Positions 8,374-16,730 of a stretch of 64,000 nt of DNA are shown here, one piece after another. The stretch lies in the NCBI GenBank assembly GCA_947385085.1, contig CANDJN010000003.1, forward strand, positions 1-64,000. Direction: 5' to 3'. The notes under the pieces are model-generated. The model was not told where the DNA came from. It was given only the letters and a program-made list of their open reading frames with translations, and made no database searches. Position 1 is the stretch's first letter. Each line of letters begins with the position of its first letter. A program made the translations under genes and the position numbers. The DNA is from an uncultured Erysipelotrichaceae bacterium (GTDB taxonomy: Bacteria > Bacillota_I > Bacilli_A > Erysipelotrichales > Erysipelotrichaceae).

Positions 8374-9287
8374 TCTGATTCCTCCTGTTTCCCTTTGTTG
8401 GCGCGGGGATGAAAGGAAGCATAAGCCTCCTTCAGCCGTTTATTTTGAATATGCGTATAAATCTGGGTTGTCTTTATATCGCTATGCCCTAACAGCTCCT
8501 GAACAACGCGCAGATCTGCACCGCCATCTAATAAATGAGTCGCGAAGCTATGCCGGAAGCTGTGCGCGGATAAGGATTCATCCAAGTGCAGTTCCTTTAA
8601 CTGCGTTTTAATGAGCGTATGAACATATTGCCGCGTCAGGGGATGTCCCAAATGATTGATAAACACGTTAGGTAGACGCTTTTTTTGCCACTGTGGTCTT
8701 ACAAGCTCTATATAATCGCGCAGCACTGTTACCGCTCGCTCATGCATCGGAATCATGCGCTCCTTATCCCCTTTTCCAATCACCCGTAAAAATCCTTGAT
8801 CAAGATGCAGCTGATTCATCGTTAAGCTACAGCATTCACTGACTCGCAAACCACAGCTATATAACAATTCCAATATCGCATGTTCAAACAATTCCTGATC
8901 GCTGTTGCCAAAATGGTCCAGCATCATTAATATATCATGTTCATTGAAGTATCTTGGTAATTTTTGTCCATCCTTTTGTGACTTCGCAAAGACACTGGGA
9001 TCGGGCTCATCAGGATACGTATAAGAAATAAAATGATGGAAATTGTGCAAAGTGGAAATCATGCGATTCACCGAATTGCTTTTTTTTATTTGCCGCTGTT
9101 CACTGATAAAGTTCTGAACGTCCAGATAGGATATATCTGCGATATTCTGCTTTTGATTTCGGCTTAAATACTCCTGATAAATGCGTAAATCGCGCTCATA
9201 TGCCTGAACGCTGGTTACCGCCTTTTGATCCACCACACTGATATGATGAAGATAATCATGAATCGCATCCTGTATCAACACTTCCAT
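8370..9287 (-). CDS. xerD: Site-specific tyrosine recombinase XerD
   Basis: Resolves chromosome dimers at dif, normally with XerC. The N-terminal SAM-like core-binding domain (about 8-95) is followed by the catalytic domain with the full set of active residues: R148 (CGLRVSE), K172 (GKGDKE), H242 and R245 (HSFRHSF), H268 (LLGHSD) and the nucleophile Y277 (TQIYTH). The length of 305 is normal for the family. A GTG at 9290 and an ATG at 9287 are both possible starts. Neither has a clear ribosome binding site, and a TATAAT box lies only about 8 bases upstream, suggesting a leaderless or near-leaderless mRNA. Chromosomal synteny with deoB argues for XerD rather than a phage integrase. Confidence 0.93.
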   Translation of the reverse strand: MEVLIQDAIHDYLHHISVVDQKAVTSVQAYERDLRIYQEYLSRNQKQNIADISYLDVQNFISEQRQIKKSNSVNRMISTLHNFHHFISYTYPDEPDPSVFAKSQKDGQKLPRYFNEHDILMMLDHFGNSDQELFEHAILELLYSCGLRVSECCSLTMNQLHLDQGFLRVIGKGDKERMIPMHERAVTVLRDYIELVRPQWQKKRLPNVFINHLGHPLTRQYVHTLIKTQLKELHLDESLSAHSFRHSFATHLLDGGADLRVVQELLGHSDIKTTQIYTHIQNKRLKEAYASFHPRANKGKQEESE

Positions 9288-9297
9288 CACCGTTTCT

Positions 9298-9325
9298 ATT
9301 ATACCACATTTTACCTGTATGTAAT
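9298..9325 (-). promoter_or_regulatory. Promoter of xerD-deoB
   Basis: Minus strand: ATTACA at 9320-9325, a 16-base spacer, and TATAAT at 9298-9303 preceded by TGG (extended -10). Predicted initiation falls at or next to the xerD start codon. Confidence 0.6.
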
Positions 9326-9342
9326 CGGAGAATGGTAAGAAA

Positions 9343-9363
9343 CCATGACCGTTTTGATCATGG
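9343..9363 (-). terminator. Hairpin downstream of the tRNA methyltransferase gene
   Basis: CCATGA/TCATGG stem around a 9-base loop, with a weak T-rich tail on the minus strand, between the methyltransferase stop and the xerD promoter. Probably a weak terminator. Confidence 0.4.
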
Positions 9364-9378
9364 CTTTTCTCGTTAATA

Positions 9379-10047
9379 TTACCTGTGGATGATTTTTGGC
9401 GGTAAAATACGACAATGTGCTTTTCCCTGCTTCATTGCCTCAATTAAGACGCTGTTTGCTTCAGTTTTTGATTCATCATACACAAACTGCAGTTTCTTAA
9501 TTTCCATGTGATTAGCACGGCATAACAACGCCAGATCAATCAATCGTTCACTGCGATGTATCATATAGAGTCTGCCTCGTTCCTGTAACAAGCTGCTGAT
9601 TTTGGGAATCAAATCCTCCAAGGTCAGATACATTTCATGTCGGGCTCTGGATAAATGCTCATTACGATTGACAGGATTGGCAACATGGCGCTTGAAGTAT
9701 GGAGGATTACAGACGATACACGATACGGGATCGTGACGCAAGGTAAGAATATCCTCATGATAGAAAGTGGCAGATAACTGATGCAGTTCATTACAGTTGT
9801 AACGTGCCAGTTCACAAGCTTTGGAGTCAATTTCCACTCCGATGTACGCTTTAGGCTTTTTGGCCATGGCATATAATAACAATGCCCCGTTATTCGTTCC
9901 GATATCCATTACGACATCTTTATGGCGCACATCCATAAACTGCCCCAAAAGCATCGTATCGGTATTAACATGAAACATATCGGGATGCTGATAAAAATAA
10001 ATATCTGTGCCCGGTAAATAATCATAAGTACACGAATCCAAATTCAT
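9379..10047 (-). CDS. tRNA1(Val) adenine-N6-methyltransferase-like protein
   Basis: A class I SAM-dependent methyltransferase of the TrmN6/YabB type, expected to methylate an adenine base in tRNA. The early signature DYLPGTDIYFYQ is followed by the SAM-binding motif VVMDIGTNNGALL (45-57), the acidic VEID loop and the catalytic NPPY motif (114-117) of N6-adenine methyltransferases. The start at 10047 is chosen because AAAGGAG lies 7 bases upstream; the frame extends 20 codons further without a site. The exact target tRNA cannot be read from sequence. It lies about 70 bases downstream of spoIIM. Confidence 0.85.
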   Translation of the reverse strand: MNLDSCTYDYLPGTDIYFYQHPDMFHVNTDTMLLGQFMDVRHKDVVMDIGTNNGALLLYAMAKKPKAYIGVEIDSKACELARYNCNELHQLSATFYHEDILTLRHDPVSCIVCNPPYFKRHVANPVNRNEHLSRARHEMYLTLEDLIPKISSLLQERGRLYMIHRSERLIDLALLCRANHMEIKKLQFVYDESKTEANSVLIEAMKQGKAHCRILPPKIIHR

Positions 10048-10117
10048 AACGGACTCCTTTCCCCCATTATTATACATTTTATTTAACGGAAATAAAACCG
10101 CAATCAACTCTGATTTA

Positions 10118-10720
10118 TTAAATCAAATTAAACAGTTTAATTAGCTCTACTAACAAGGTTGATTTTGCATATGCCGCAATGAGTACAAACAAAAAGCATA
10201 TGCACAAATCGTTTAAGATACTGTTTGTCAACATTTTAAAATTCAAACGATCGCGATTGGAAGTGCTGTAGATTAAATACATGGATAATTGAATCGCACT
10301 GGCCGCAATCAAGCACGTCGACACCAGATCTAACAACACCTGCGGCGCTAATGTCATAATAATACCGACAATCCCCTTTAGTTGATAGCTGGCTAAAAAT
10401 AAAGCGCAGGAAAAGCCGATCTGTAACCCCTTGGTGAAAATGATAAATGCAATAAAGGGTATACCGATAATACTTGTGCCAAGAAAGAATACCAACAAAA
10501 CAAATAAAATACCGGTAAAGAATTGACTGACAAAGGCAGTATATGCATCTTCACTTTGATTGATGGTGGTTAAATAAGCGGATAGTGAATGTATATCGTT
10601 GTTATCGATAAAGCGGGAAAGAAAAATGCCCATTAAAAAGCCGAACAGAATCAAGATGCCAATAAAAATGTAAACATTCTTATATTTGCGCAAAAACCCA
10701 TGATACAAATACTTTTTCAT
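10118..10720 (-). CDS. spoIIM: Stage II sporulation protein M
   Basis: SpoIIM is the membrane anchor of the SpoIIDMP peptidoglycan-remodelling machine that drives septal thinning and engulfment. The 200-residue protein has about five membrane segments and the family core GTSIIGIPFIAFIIFTKG followed by QIGFSCAL. It is close to the Bacillus length (about 214). AGGAG precedes the ATG at 10720. In B. subtilis spoIIM also lies just upstream of xerD-drm, and here only the methyltransferase intervenes. SpoIID and SpoIIP are not in the window. Confidence 0.9.
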   Translation of the reverse strand: MKKYLYHGFLRKYKNVYIFIGILILFGFLMGIFLSRFIDNNDIHSLSAYLTTINQSEDAYTAFVSQFFTGILFVLLVFFLGTSIIGIPFIAFIIFTKGLQIGFSCALFLASYQLKGIVGIIMTLAPQVLLDLVSTCLIAASAIQLSMYLIYSTSNRDRLNFKMLTNSILNDLCICFLFVLIAAYAKSTLLVELIKLFNLI

Positions 10721-10787
10721 ACGATCACTCCTAATAGAGTGTATGGGCTTTTGCCTAGAATCGTGCTGATTTTCGTTCGACTTAATT

Positions 10788-11957
10788 CTAGTGTTTTTTC
10801 ATTTTAGCGGCTGTGGTGAGCTTTGCACCGGGAAGCTGCTTGTTTAATTGTGCCAGTACATGATCAATCGAGGAAGTGTCCTCCTTTTGATCCAAGGTGA
10901 AATATAATTGATCAATCGACTTGCTTTGGGAAAACAGCGAGCCTAATCCAATCCCGAGATGGCGGATCGGTTTGCCGTTTTGGTTGCGGTCAAATAATAA
11001 CAGTGCCTGTTCAAAGAGGACATGTTCCTCATTAGTGTAATGCGAAAGGCTCATGGAACGTACCGCATTGGTAAAATCGTAATAACGAATGCTTACAGAA
11101 ATCAGGGATCCTTTTAAATCCTCACTTTGTGCACGATGTGCTAATGATTTGGCTAAACGGCGCAATACCGTTTTGATTTCATCATATTCTTCAATATCAC
11201 GATCCAATGTGGTGCCTTGTGATATGGATTGAACGGTATTGTTATAGGAAAGTCGATTCGTATCGTTGCCGCGGGCATTTTGAATTTGCGTATAGGAATG
11301 TTTTCCCAACAACGTTAATATTTTGCTTTCGTTTTCCGGATTTGCCAGATCACCGATCGTTGTTATGCCATTCGCCTGTAACAGCGGCTGGCTTTTCTTA
11401 CCGATCCCCCACATTTCAGTTATCGGCAGCGGCCAAAGCTTGCGCGCGATCTCATGCTTGCGTAAGACGGTGATGCCCATCGGCTTGCGCATATCACTGG
11501 CCATTTTTGCCAAAAACTTATTGGGGCCGACCCCGATACTGCAGGGTAAGCGCAATTCATCATAAATGCGCTGCTGGATTTCCCATGCCAGATCCAAAGG
11601 ACGCTTATAATGCGCAATCACCTCAGTCACATCCACATAGCACTCATCAATGCTTGCCGGCTCCACATAAGGGGTGAATTGGCGAATAAATCGAAAAAAG
11701 CGCTCGCTTAATTCCTCATACCAACTGAAATCGCCCTGTACGACGACTAATTGAGGACACTTTTCCTGCGCCATTAATAAGGGCATGGCGCTGTGAACCC
11801 CATAGCGGCGAGCTTCATAGCTGGCAGTGGAAACGACACTGCGTCGATGTAAACCAGCAACCACTACCGGCAGACCTTCCAAGGCGGAATTCTTCAGCAC
11901 CTCCGCACTGGCATAAAAGGAATTGAGATCAATATGAAACAATACACGTCCAGCCAT
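10788..11957 (-). CDS. dinB: DNA polymerase IV (Y-family)
   Basis: An error-prone translesion polymerase. The 389-residue protein has the catalytic FHIDLNSFYASAE motif at its start, the SIDECYVDVT motif with the second metal-binding acidic pair, and the helix-hairpin-helix/little-finger region (ITEMWGIGKKS, then GIGLGSLF near the end). No clear C-terminal beta-clamp motif (QxxLF) is visible, although LGSLF could serve. AAGGAG lies 7 bases before the ATG. It sits between spo0A and spoIIM as an independent unit, with no LexA-like box seen upstream. Confidence 0.95.
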   Translation of the reverse strand: MAGRVLFHIDLNSFYASAEVLKNSALEGLPVVVAGLHRRSVVSTASYEARRYGVHSAMPLLMAQEKCPQLVVVQGDFSWYEELSERFFRFIRQFTPYVEPASIDECYVDVTEVIAHYKRPLDLAWEIQQRIYDELRLPCSIGVGPNKFLAKMASDMRKPMGITVLRKHEIARKLWPLPITEMWGIGKKSQPLLQANGITTIGDLANPENESKILTLLGKHSYTQIQNARGNDTNRLSYNNTVQSISQGTTLDRDIEEYDEIKTVLRRLAKSLAHRAQSEDLKGSLISVSIRYYDFTNAVRSMSLSHYTNEEHVLFEQALLLFDRNQNGKPIRHLGIGLGSLFSQSKSIDQLYFTLDQKEDTSSIDHVLAQLNKQLPGAKLTTAAKMKKH

Positions 11958-12012
11958 AAAAAAACTCCTTATCCAAGCATAATTATAAAGGATATGGAGT
12001 CGGCTTTCCAGT

Positions 12013-12843
12013 CTAACGATAGGAATTCACAACATTTTTATTCTTTAAGCGATGCTCTAATCTCAGCTTATCGGAAATCATAGCGATGAATTCCGAATTG
12101 GTTGGTTTTGCCTTGGAAGCTGAAATTGTATATCCGAAAATATCGTCAATCGCATCAATATTGCCACGGTTCCACGCGACCTCAATCGCATGGCGAATGG
12201 CTCGTTCCACTCTTGATGAAGTCGTAGAATACTTGCGGGCGATTTCCGGATATAGTACTTTGGTAATCTGACCTAAAAAATCGACATTCAAATAGGTTTC
12301 CAGAATGGCGGTTCTTAGATACATATAGCCTTTGATGTGGGCTGGAATACCGATTTCATGCAATAGCGAAGTGATTTCACTTTCCAGCTCCAGCTTTAAC
12401 AGGCGCTCTTTTTCATCATCATTTAATGAAACTGCTGCGAATGAATCATTGGACTTATTGACAACCTGTAAACCATTGATAATATTGAGCTTTTCAACCA
12501 GTTGGGACATTTGAAAAGGTTTCATCATCAGATAATCCACTTTAAAATTCTGGATTTGTGAAATAATTAGTTCATTGATAAATGCGGTGGTACAAATAAT
12601 ATGATTCACACTGATTTGATTTTCCTTCAATTCCCTTAATACGCTAATACCATCTTTTTTAGACATGATCAAATCGATTACCAAAATATCCACTTGTTTA
12701 CCATGAAGTTCTCGCAGCAACTGCTCTCCGTTACAGGCACTGCCAATGACATGATACACGCTGTGTTTACGTAGCTCATCTTTCATCGCATGGATCATGT
12801 CCATGCTGTCATCGGCTATGTAAACCTTTAGATCCTCTTTCAT
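12013..12843 (-). CDS. spo0A: Sporulation master response regulator Spo0A
   Basis: The phosphorelay-activated transcription factor that commits cells to sporulation. Receiver domain residues 1-125: acidic pocket D11/D12, phosphoacceptor D57 (LVIDLIM), switch threonine T85/T86 and K108 (MMKPF). After a linker comes the Spo0A-specific effector domain (about 150-276) with HEIGIPAHIKGYMYLR, the recognition helix SRVERAIRHAIEVAW and FGYTISASKAKPTNSEFIA. All signature residues are present and the 276-residue length is typical. The order recN-spoIVB-spo0A is the classic Bacillota arrangement. A TATAAT box lies upstream near 12873; no convincing sigma-H promoter was found. Confidence 0.98.
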   Translation of the reverse strand: MKEDLKVYIADDSMDMIHAMKDELRKHSVYHVIGSACNGEQLLRELHGKQVDILVIDLIMSKKDGISVLRELKENQISVNHIICTTAFINELIISQIQNFKVDYLMMKPFQMSQLVEKLNIINGLQVVNKSNDSFAAVSLNDDEKERLLKLELESEITSLLHEIGIPAHIKGYMYLRTAILETYLNVDFLGQITKVLYPEIARKYSTTSSRVERAIRHAIEVAWNRGNIDAIDDIFGYTISASKAKPTNSEFIAMISDKLRLEHRLKNKNVVNSYR

Positions 12844-12951
12844 AATTTAACCTTCCTCCTACGCATTTATTATAATGTTTTTTCTAGCGCATGGTGTCGT
12901 ATCATGTCATTTTGTTGTTAAAGTTTGTAAATTCTTAGGTTAAAATAATAT

Positions 12952-13015
12952 AAAACGACTTTTTTGATTTTCTATTGCTTACAAAAGCCATCAGAAAGTC
13001 GAAAAAAGTCGTTTT
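12952..13015. terminator. Long bidirectional hairpin between spoIVB and spo0A
   Basis: Perfect 14-base arms (12952-12965 and 13002-13015), with a 36-base interior that can itself pair to form a nearly continuous stem. It starts 4 bases past the spoIVB stop and has T-rich ends on both strands. Most likely the spoIVB terminator, insulating spo0A. A sequence matching six of seven bases of the Spo0A box (AGTCGAA at 12997-13003) lies in the right arm. Confidence 0.7.
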
Positions 13016-13019
13016 TAAT

Positions 13020-14027
13020 TTATTTGTATTGATCTGCTTTTTCCAGCATCCATTCGATATATACACCATAACCACTGATGGGATCGGAAGTAATGACATG
13101 GGTGATCGCGCCGATCAATTTGCCATCTTGTACAATCGGTGACCCGCTCATTCCTTGAATGATGCCATTTGTCTGTTCCAAAAGCTTTGGATCACTCACC
13201 ACAAACTCAATCCCCTTTACATCCATACTGTTTTGATGATGCAGCTTAGTGATGGTAATCTCATAGGATTGAATATCAGAGCCGTTTAAAACCGTATAGA
13301 TTTGTGCCTTTCCCTCTTTTACCTCGGCTTGGCTTGCCCATGGAATGGAAATGGGTTGTTCCTGAGCCATTTGGTTATACGTGCCATAAATACCAAGATT
13401 GCTGTTCTCTTTAATATCACCAAGCTTTGTATCAAAATCAATACTTGCGTGCTTTTCCCCCGGTACTTGATCTTGAGCTCGAGTGATGGATGTGACTTCG
13501 GCTGGATAAATACTTCCTTTATGCACGTCCGCAATCATTTTTAAATCACTATCCATGATTTCATGTCCAAGTGCGCCAAACGTGTGATTGCCGGGATTAT
13601 AGAAGGTCATAGTACCGACACCGGTAATGTTATCCTTAATATACAATCCGCTTTGAAACATTTGATCGGCGGTGCTGTATAGCGTCGTGAGCGTCACATT
13701 CATTTCCTTTTGGTTATGGCGCAGCGTCAACGGCACTTCATTGATCGGCGCCTGAAACTTGGATACCTCTTGATAAAGCTCCTTCATGGAAGTAATGGGT
13801 ACATTGTTCACAGCGACGATGATATCACCAATCGCGATACCGTGATCCTTAGGATCATATAGTTCACCGTTCACCTTAATGGAATATGTGCCACTTACCA
13901 TGACACCATCATAGGAAACTTCAATGCCAATGCTGTCTCCACCTAGATATACTTCCTCAGAAGCTTTAACGGCAATTGGAAATAATAAAGAAAGCACGAT
14001 TCCCAATGCCGCAAATTTACGATACAT
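13020..14027 (-). CDS. spoIVB: SpoIVB serine peptidase (signalling protease for sigma-K)
   Basis: SpoIVB is secreted from the forespore and cleaves SpoIVFA to start pro-sigma-K processing. The 335-residue protein has an N-terminal membrane anchor/signal (about 5-22), a PDZ domain (about 30-115, GIAIGDIIVAVNN) and an S55 peptidase domain with catalytic H155 (GALGHEI) and S294 (QGMSGSP). It is shorter than the B. subtilis protein (about 425), mainly through a shorter N-terminal region. A strong AGGAGGTGAT site precedes the ATG. A forespore (sigma-F or sigma-G) promoter is expected; a CATnnTA-like box just upstream (ATACTA) is suggestive only. Confidence 0.95.
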   Translation of the reverse strand: MYRKFAALGIVLSLLFPIAVKASEEVYLGGDSIGIEVSYDGVMVSGTYSIKVNGELYDPKDHGIAIGDIIVAVNNVPITSMKELYQEVSKFQAPINEVPLTLRHNQKEMNVTLTTLYSTADQMFQSGLYIKDNITGVGTMTFYNPGNHTFGALGHEIMDSDLKMIADVHKGSIYPAEVTSITRAQDQVPGEKHASIDFDTKLGDIKENSNLGIYGTYNQMAQEQPISIPWASQAEVKEGKAQIYTVLNGSDIQSYEITITKLHHQNSMDVKGIEFVVSDPKLLEQTNGIIQGMSGSPIVQDGKLIGAITHVITSDPISGYGVYIEWMLEKADQYK

Positions 14028-14223
14028 ATTATCACCTCCTGAAAAATAGTATACCCAAGTAGTTCAATAATTACTTCGGTAAATGTTACCTGTGGATGAA
14101 TAAAAGTTCATTAACGATGTAGAGATATCTCAATGTACAGAAATAAGTTTGTCAGCACAAGTGTGAAGTGGGCAAAAATCATATAAAAAATTATTTCAAA
14201 AACGAGTGTAAATGCCTTCATTA

Positions 14224-14259
14224 AAAATAGCGCATCATTTTAAAGACGCGCTTTTTTTA
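14224..14259. terminator. Terminator downstream of recN
   Basis: GC-rich stem AGCGC-TC/GA-GCGCT (14229-14236 with 14245-14252) flanked by A-rich and T-rich runs on both sides, so it can act in either direction. It ends recN transcription before spoIVB. Confidence 0.7.
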
Positions 14260-14293
14260 TGAAAAAGTTTATAAACTAAGCTTTTGATATAAA

Positions 14294-15946
14294 TTAAACC
14301 TGTGCCTTTTGATACAGTTCTTGTGCCGCAGATAATGCGGATGGTGAGATGGAATCACTGGCGATCATAGCCAATTCCCGAATCCTCTCCGGTTCGTCCA
14401 ATTCATGGATTTGGGTGATGGCGGAAGTTTGATTTTGTTGCTTTTCGACAAGATAATGATGCTTCGCACATGCCGCTACCTGTGGTAGATGGGTTACACA
14501 GAATACTTGTGTATTGCGACTCAGCTGCTGCATTTTTTTGCCGATCGCAAAAGCAACACTGCCGCTGACTCCCGTATCAATTTCATCAAAGATGACCGTT
14601 TCAATCCCCTGTAAGGACGTAAATATGGTTTTTAGTCCCAGCATTAAGCGAGACAGCTCGCCTCCGGATGCGGTAGTCTGTAAAGGCTTTAAATTCTCAC
14701 CATTGTTCATGGAAATCAAAAACTCTACCGCATCAATGCCATGCGCATTTCCTTCAATTTCCTTAAAAGAAACGTGAAAACGGGCATGTTCCAGTTGGAG
14801 ATCACGTAGCTGTTTCACAATCGCCATCTCTAATTCCTGTGCTTTTTCCACCCGCAGATCATGCAGTAGCTTTGCTTTTTCATAGAAAGCATCATAAGCT
14901 TCTTTTTGCTTAATCTCTTGCTTACGGATAAAGTCACTGCGATGCAGAATCAAATCAATCTTACGTTCCAGTTCCTCATGTTTCATCATGACGCTTTTTA
15001 CATCACCACCATATTTTCGCATAATCTTACGAATTGTAAATATTCTATCATTAATAGTGTTTACCTGTTGCTCATCGTATTCCATATGATCAAAATAATC
15101 GTATAACAACTGATACTGCTCATCCAAGGCATAGTACAATTCCAATAGCTTATCATGACTTTGGATCAGCGTTTCATCCTCATTCAAATTTTCCAACAAT
15201 CGACATGCTTCATAAATAGCTGGATTTGCGCCCTGGTCACCATTTAACAGTGACACGCACTGGCTGAGTGCACTCGAAATTTTCTCAAACGCCATATAGC
15301 GCTTGGCTTCTTCTTCCAAGGTTTCAAGCTCTCCTTCCTTTAAGTCCGCATCCGCTATTTCATTCAGCTGATAGGTTAAAAATTCCAAGTCATCTTCATT
15401 ATAATCATTCGATAACGATTCGTTTAATTCACGCGTAATGCTTTGATACACATGATAACGCTCCGTTACCTCATGTGACAGCGTTTGTGCATTTAAATAA
15501 TGATCCAAAAGCGATAAATGATATTTGTTATTGAGCAGATATTGATTATCGTGCTGAGAATGAATATCCACTAAGGTGGAAAGCACTTTTTTTAACAGAC
15601 TGATTGTAGTCGTGCGATAATTTAAGCGAGCGATGCTTTTTCCATCGTGTGTCCATGTACGCTGAATCACAATCGTATCTTCATCCATATCATAACCGGA
15701 CTCAGCCAATAGGATTCGTGCAGGATGATTTTGAGGAATGCGGAAAACGCCTTCGATCATAGCTTTTTCCTTACCCTGTTTGATCATTGATGTATTGATG
15801 CGATCTCCGCATAGAATACCGATAGCATCAATCAGCAATGATTTGCCGGCTCCTGTTTCACCGGTAAAGGCCGACAAACCTTCACAAAAGTCCAAGTTGA
15901 TTTGATCGATTAAGATAAAGTCCTTTACATACATACTGATTAGCAT
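14294..15946 (-). CDS. recN: DNA repair protein RecN
   Basis: An SMC-like ATPase that gathers DNA at double-strand breaks. The 550-residue protein has an N-terminal ATP-binding half with GETGAGKS (29-36 from this start), a long coiled-coil centre with a short hinge, and the C-terminal half with the ABC signature TASGGELSRLMLGLK and Walker B VIFDEIDTGVSG. The ATG at 15946 is chosen over the GTG three bases earlier because GAGGTGA is then optimally spaced. It begins 4 bases after the tlyA stop and is probably co-transcribed with tlyA and dxs. ahrC, usually between tlyA and recN in Bacillus, is absent. Confidence 0.97.
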   Translation of the reverse strand: MLISMYVKDFILIDQINLDFCEGLSAFTGETGAGKSLLIDAIGILCGDRINTSMIKQGKEKAMIEGVFRIPQNHPARILLAESGYDMDEDTIVIQRTWTHDGKSIARLNYRTTTISLLKKVLSTLVDIHSQHDNQYLLNNKYHLSLLDHYLNAQTLSHEVTERYHVYQSITRELNESLSNDYNEDDLEFLTYQLNEIADADLKEGELETLEEEAKRYMAFEKISSALSQCVSLLNGDQGANPAIYEACRLLENLNEDETLIQSHDKLLELYYALDEQYQLLYDYFDHMEYDEQQVNTINDRIFTIRKIMRKYGGDVKSVMMKHEELERKIDLILHRSDFIRKQEIKQKEAYDAFYEKAKLLHDLRVEKAQELEMAIVKQLRDLQLEHARFHVSFKEIEGNAHGIDAVEFLISMNNGENLKPLQTTASGGELSRLMLGLKTIFTSLQGIETVIFDEIDTGVSGSVAFAIGKKMQQLSRNTQVFCVTHLPQVAACAKHHYLVEKQQNQTSAITQIHELDEPERIRELAMIASDSISPSALSAAQELYQKAQV

Positions 15947-15950
15947 CACT

Positions 15951-16730
15951 TCACCTCATTTCCATTGCTTGTTTACTGATGCGTTTCATATTATAGCTTT
16001 TGTGACAGGGCTGGTCGCTGATATGAAAGACAAATTCCTGATTGCCGTCACGACCGATGACACTGCTGGGAGCAATGTGGTGAACGTAGCATCCCAGTAA
16101 TGTAACATAATCATGCATATCCTTTAATACAGCAGCGTGAACCTTTGCATCCTTGATCAATCCATGCTTGCCAATCTGAGCTTTTCCTGCTTCAAACTGC
16201 GGCTTGATAAGAGCTACAATCTCGATTTTTTCCATACATGAAATTACCGCCGGCAAAATCAGCTTAAGTGAGATAAAGGATACATCGATACAGGCAAAAT
16301 CAATCGGTCGCTCAAACATCGAACGCTTTAAATAACGACAGTTTGTATGTTCCATATTGTGCAGCCGCGGATCCTTTAACAGGCTGGGATCCAGCTGATC
16401 ATGTCCGACATCAATCGCATATACGCAGGCTGCTTGTGCCTGTAAACACACATCGCTGAATCCGCCGGTAGAGGCTCCGACATCCATTACCGTGCGCCCT
16501 TTCAAGTTAATTTGGAAAGGTTGTAAGACATGATAAAGCTTAAATCCTGCTCGTGATACAAAGGAAACATCTATACTTTGAACCTCTATGTTCATATCAT
16601 CTGTGACAATAAAGCTGTTTTTGGTCACCATTTGAGCATCGACCCATACTCGTCCTGCAGCGATCGCATCCTGCGCTTTGGCGCGGGTGGAAACCAAATT
16701 ACGCTCTACCAAGGCTTTATCAAGCCGCAT
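15951..16730 (-). CDS. tlyA: TlyA-family rRNA 2'-O-methyltransferase
   Basis: Predicted to methylate ribose 2'-OH of cytidines in rRNA. Residues 1-60 are an S4 RNA-binding domain (RLDKALVERNLVSTRAKAQD), followed by an FtsJ/RrmJ-like fold with the SAM motif VMDVGASTGGFSD, YAIDVGHDQL, IDVSFISLK and the catalytic lysine in LIKPQFEAGK. The length (259) is typical. It overlaps the dxs 3' end by 11 bases. The dxs-tlyA-recN order is conserved in Bacillota. Activity on 16S, 23S or both cannot be told from sequence. Confidence 0.93.
   Translation of the reverse strand: MRLDKALVERNLVSTRAKAQDAIAAGRVWVDAQMVTKNSFIVTDDMNIEVQSIDVSFVSRAGFKLYHVLQPFQINLKGRTVMDVGASTGGFSDVCLQAQAACVYAIDVGHDQLDPSLLKDPRLHNMEHTNCRYLKRSMFERPIDFACIDVSFISLKLILPAVISCMEKIEIVALIKPQFEAGKAQIGKHGLIKDAKVHAAVLKDMHDYVTLLGCYVHHIAPSSVIGRDGNQEFVFHISDQPCHKSYNMKRISKQAMEMR

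Noticed and set aside
8312..8611. 99-codon plus-strand frame opposite xerD/deoB
   Set aside because: Antisense to the coupled xerD-deoB junction, no ribosome site.
10755..10791. CTAGAAT/ATTCTAG inverted repeat at the spoIIM-dinB junction
   Set aside because: The T run is on the plus strand, where no transcript is expected, and the loop is long; a minus-strand terminator is not supported.
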